The notes under the pieces are model-generated. The model saw nothing but the letters and a program-made list of their open reading frames with translations. It made no database searches and was not told where the DNA came from. A DNA stretch of 22,009 nt from DAOTXN01 sp034435435 (lineage in GTDB: Bacteria > Chloroflexota > Anaerolineae > S140-20): the NCBI GenBank assembly GCA_034435435.1, contig DAOTXN010000046.1, positions 1-22,009 on the forward strand. The letters run 5' to 3'. Of this stretch, positions 21,878-22,009 are shown one piece after another; the stretch's first letter is position 1, and each line of letters begins with the position of its first letter. Made by a program: the position numbers and the translations under genes.

Positions 21878-22009
21878 GTTCACTACCGGACACTTTTAGA
21901 CAAAGGCTGTGAGTTCGAGCATTTGGAACGCGACAGGAAGGGGCATCGACTCGTTCAAGAAGTGATCGAGTAAGCGCAAGCCAAGCTGGAACAAGCTCAA
22001 ATCACAGCG
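21878..22009 (-). mobile_element. 3' end of an insertion sequence (right copy)
   Basis: Exact inverted copy of bases 2-133. The outer end is GTTCACTACCGGACACTTTT on the plus strand, and the rest lies beyond the window. With the left copy it brackets the whole segment in inverted orientation. Confidence 0.7.
21896..22009 (-). pseudogene. C-terminal fragment of a probable transposase (right copy)
   Basis: The same 37-codon tail as at 2-115, read on the minus strand and cut by the window edge. The identical sequence means both copies are recent or the same repeat was assembled at both ends. The gene itself may be intact outside. Confidence 0.5.

Noticed and set aside
2..22009. Claiming a true composite transposon
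   Set aside because: The cargo is ordinary chromosomal metabolism and the repeat sits exactly at both sequence ends, which is what a repeat-limited assembly produces. Kept only as a finding to test.

Overview
This window looks like bacterial chromosome from a Chloroflexota-like organism, probably near Anaerolineae. The case rests on high GC, lipoproteins with Thr/Pro-rich linkers, DUF11 repeats, an NBR1-type four-tryptophan Ig domain, a zinc-ribbon/FHA protein and a long-sensor ArsR regulator. This is a judgement from protein style, since there is no marker RNA gene here. Several intergenic regions carry good sigma-70-like promoters (TTGnnn, 15-18 bp, TAnnnT), most with AGGAG-type ribosome sites downstream.

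Ends. Bases 2-133 and 21878-22009 are an exact 132-bp inverted repeat. Each copy holds the last 37 codons of what looks like a transposase plus the element's end, so the sequence appears to stop inside two identical insertion sequences facing inward. Beside them are three copies of a small non-coding MITE-like element (150-258, 381-449, 21799-21877). The right-hand one is cut by the insertion sequence.

Left third (minus strand). An apparent three-gene unit, metallo-beta-lactamase hydrolase, ArsR-type regulator and MFS transporter with an external DUF11 stalk, is served by one promoter whose -10 lies in a palindrome (5151-5166). Next come a JAMM peptidase, a zinc-ribbon/FHA protein with its own promoter and terminator, a coiled-coil protein translationally coupled to a Nudix hydrolase, and a lipoprotein phosphodiester glycosidase.

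Middle. A GAF histidine kinase and NarL-type response regulator (plus) run into murE (minus), with a 43-bp tail-to-tail overlap. murE carries a dispersed-type palindrome read in frame. A GT4 glycosyltransferase follows, then a minus-strand unit of nucleotidyltransferase, RidA-Nudix fusion and GNAT acetyltransferase.

Right third (mostly plus). HIT hydrolase and acyl-CoA dehydrogenase, a vapBC-type toxin-antitoxin pair, an MDR oxidoreductase and an acyl-CoA-binding protein form a run with an acyl-CoA theme. Opposite and downstream lie two tiny tandem lysine-rich genes not listed as ordinary genes because of their size (26 and 39 aa), each with a strong ribosome site and sharing a promoter. The window closes with a duplicated RsmC-like methyltransferase and an NBR1-Ig lipoprotein. 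I saw no tRNA, rRNA or CRISPR array.
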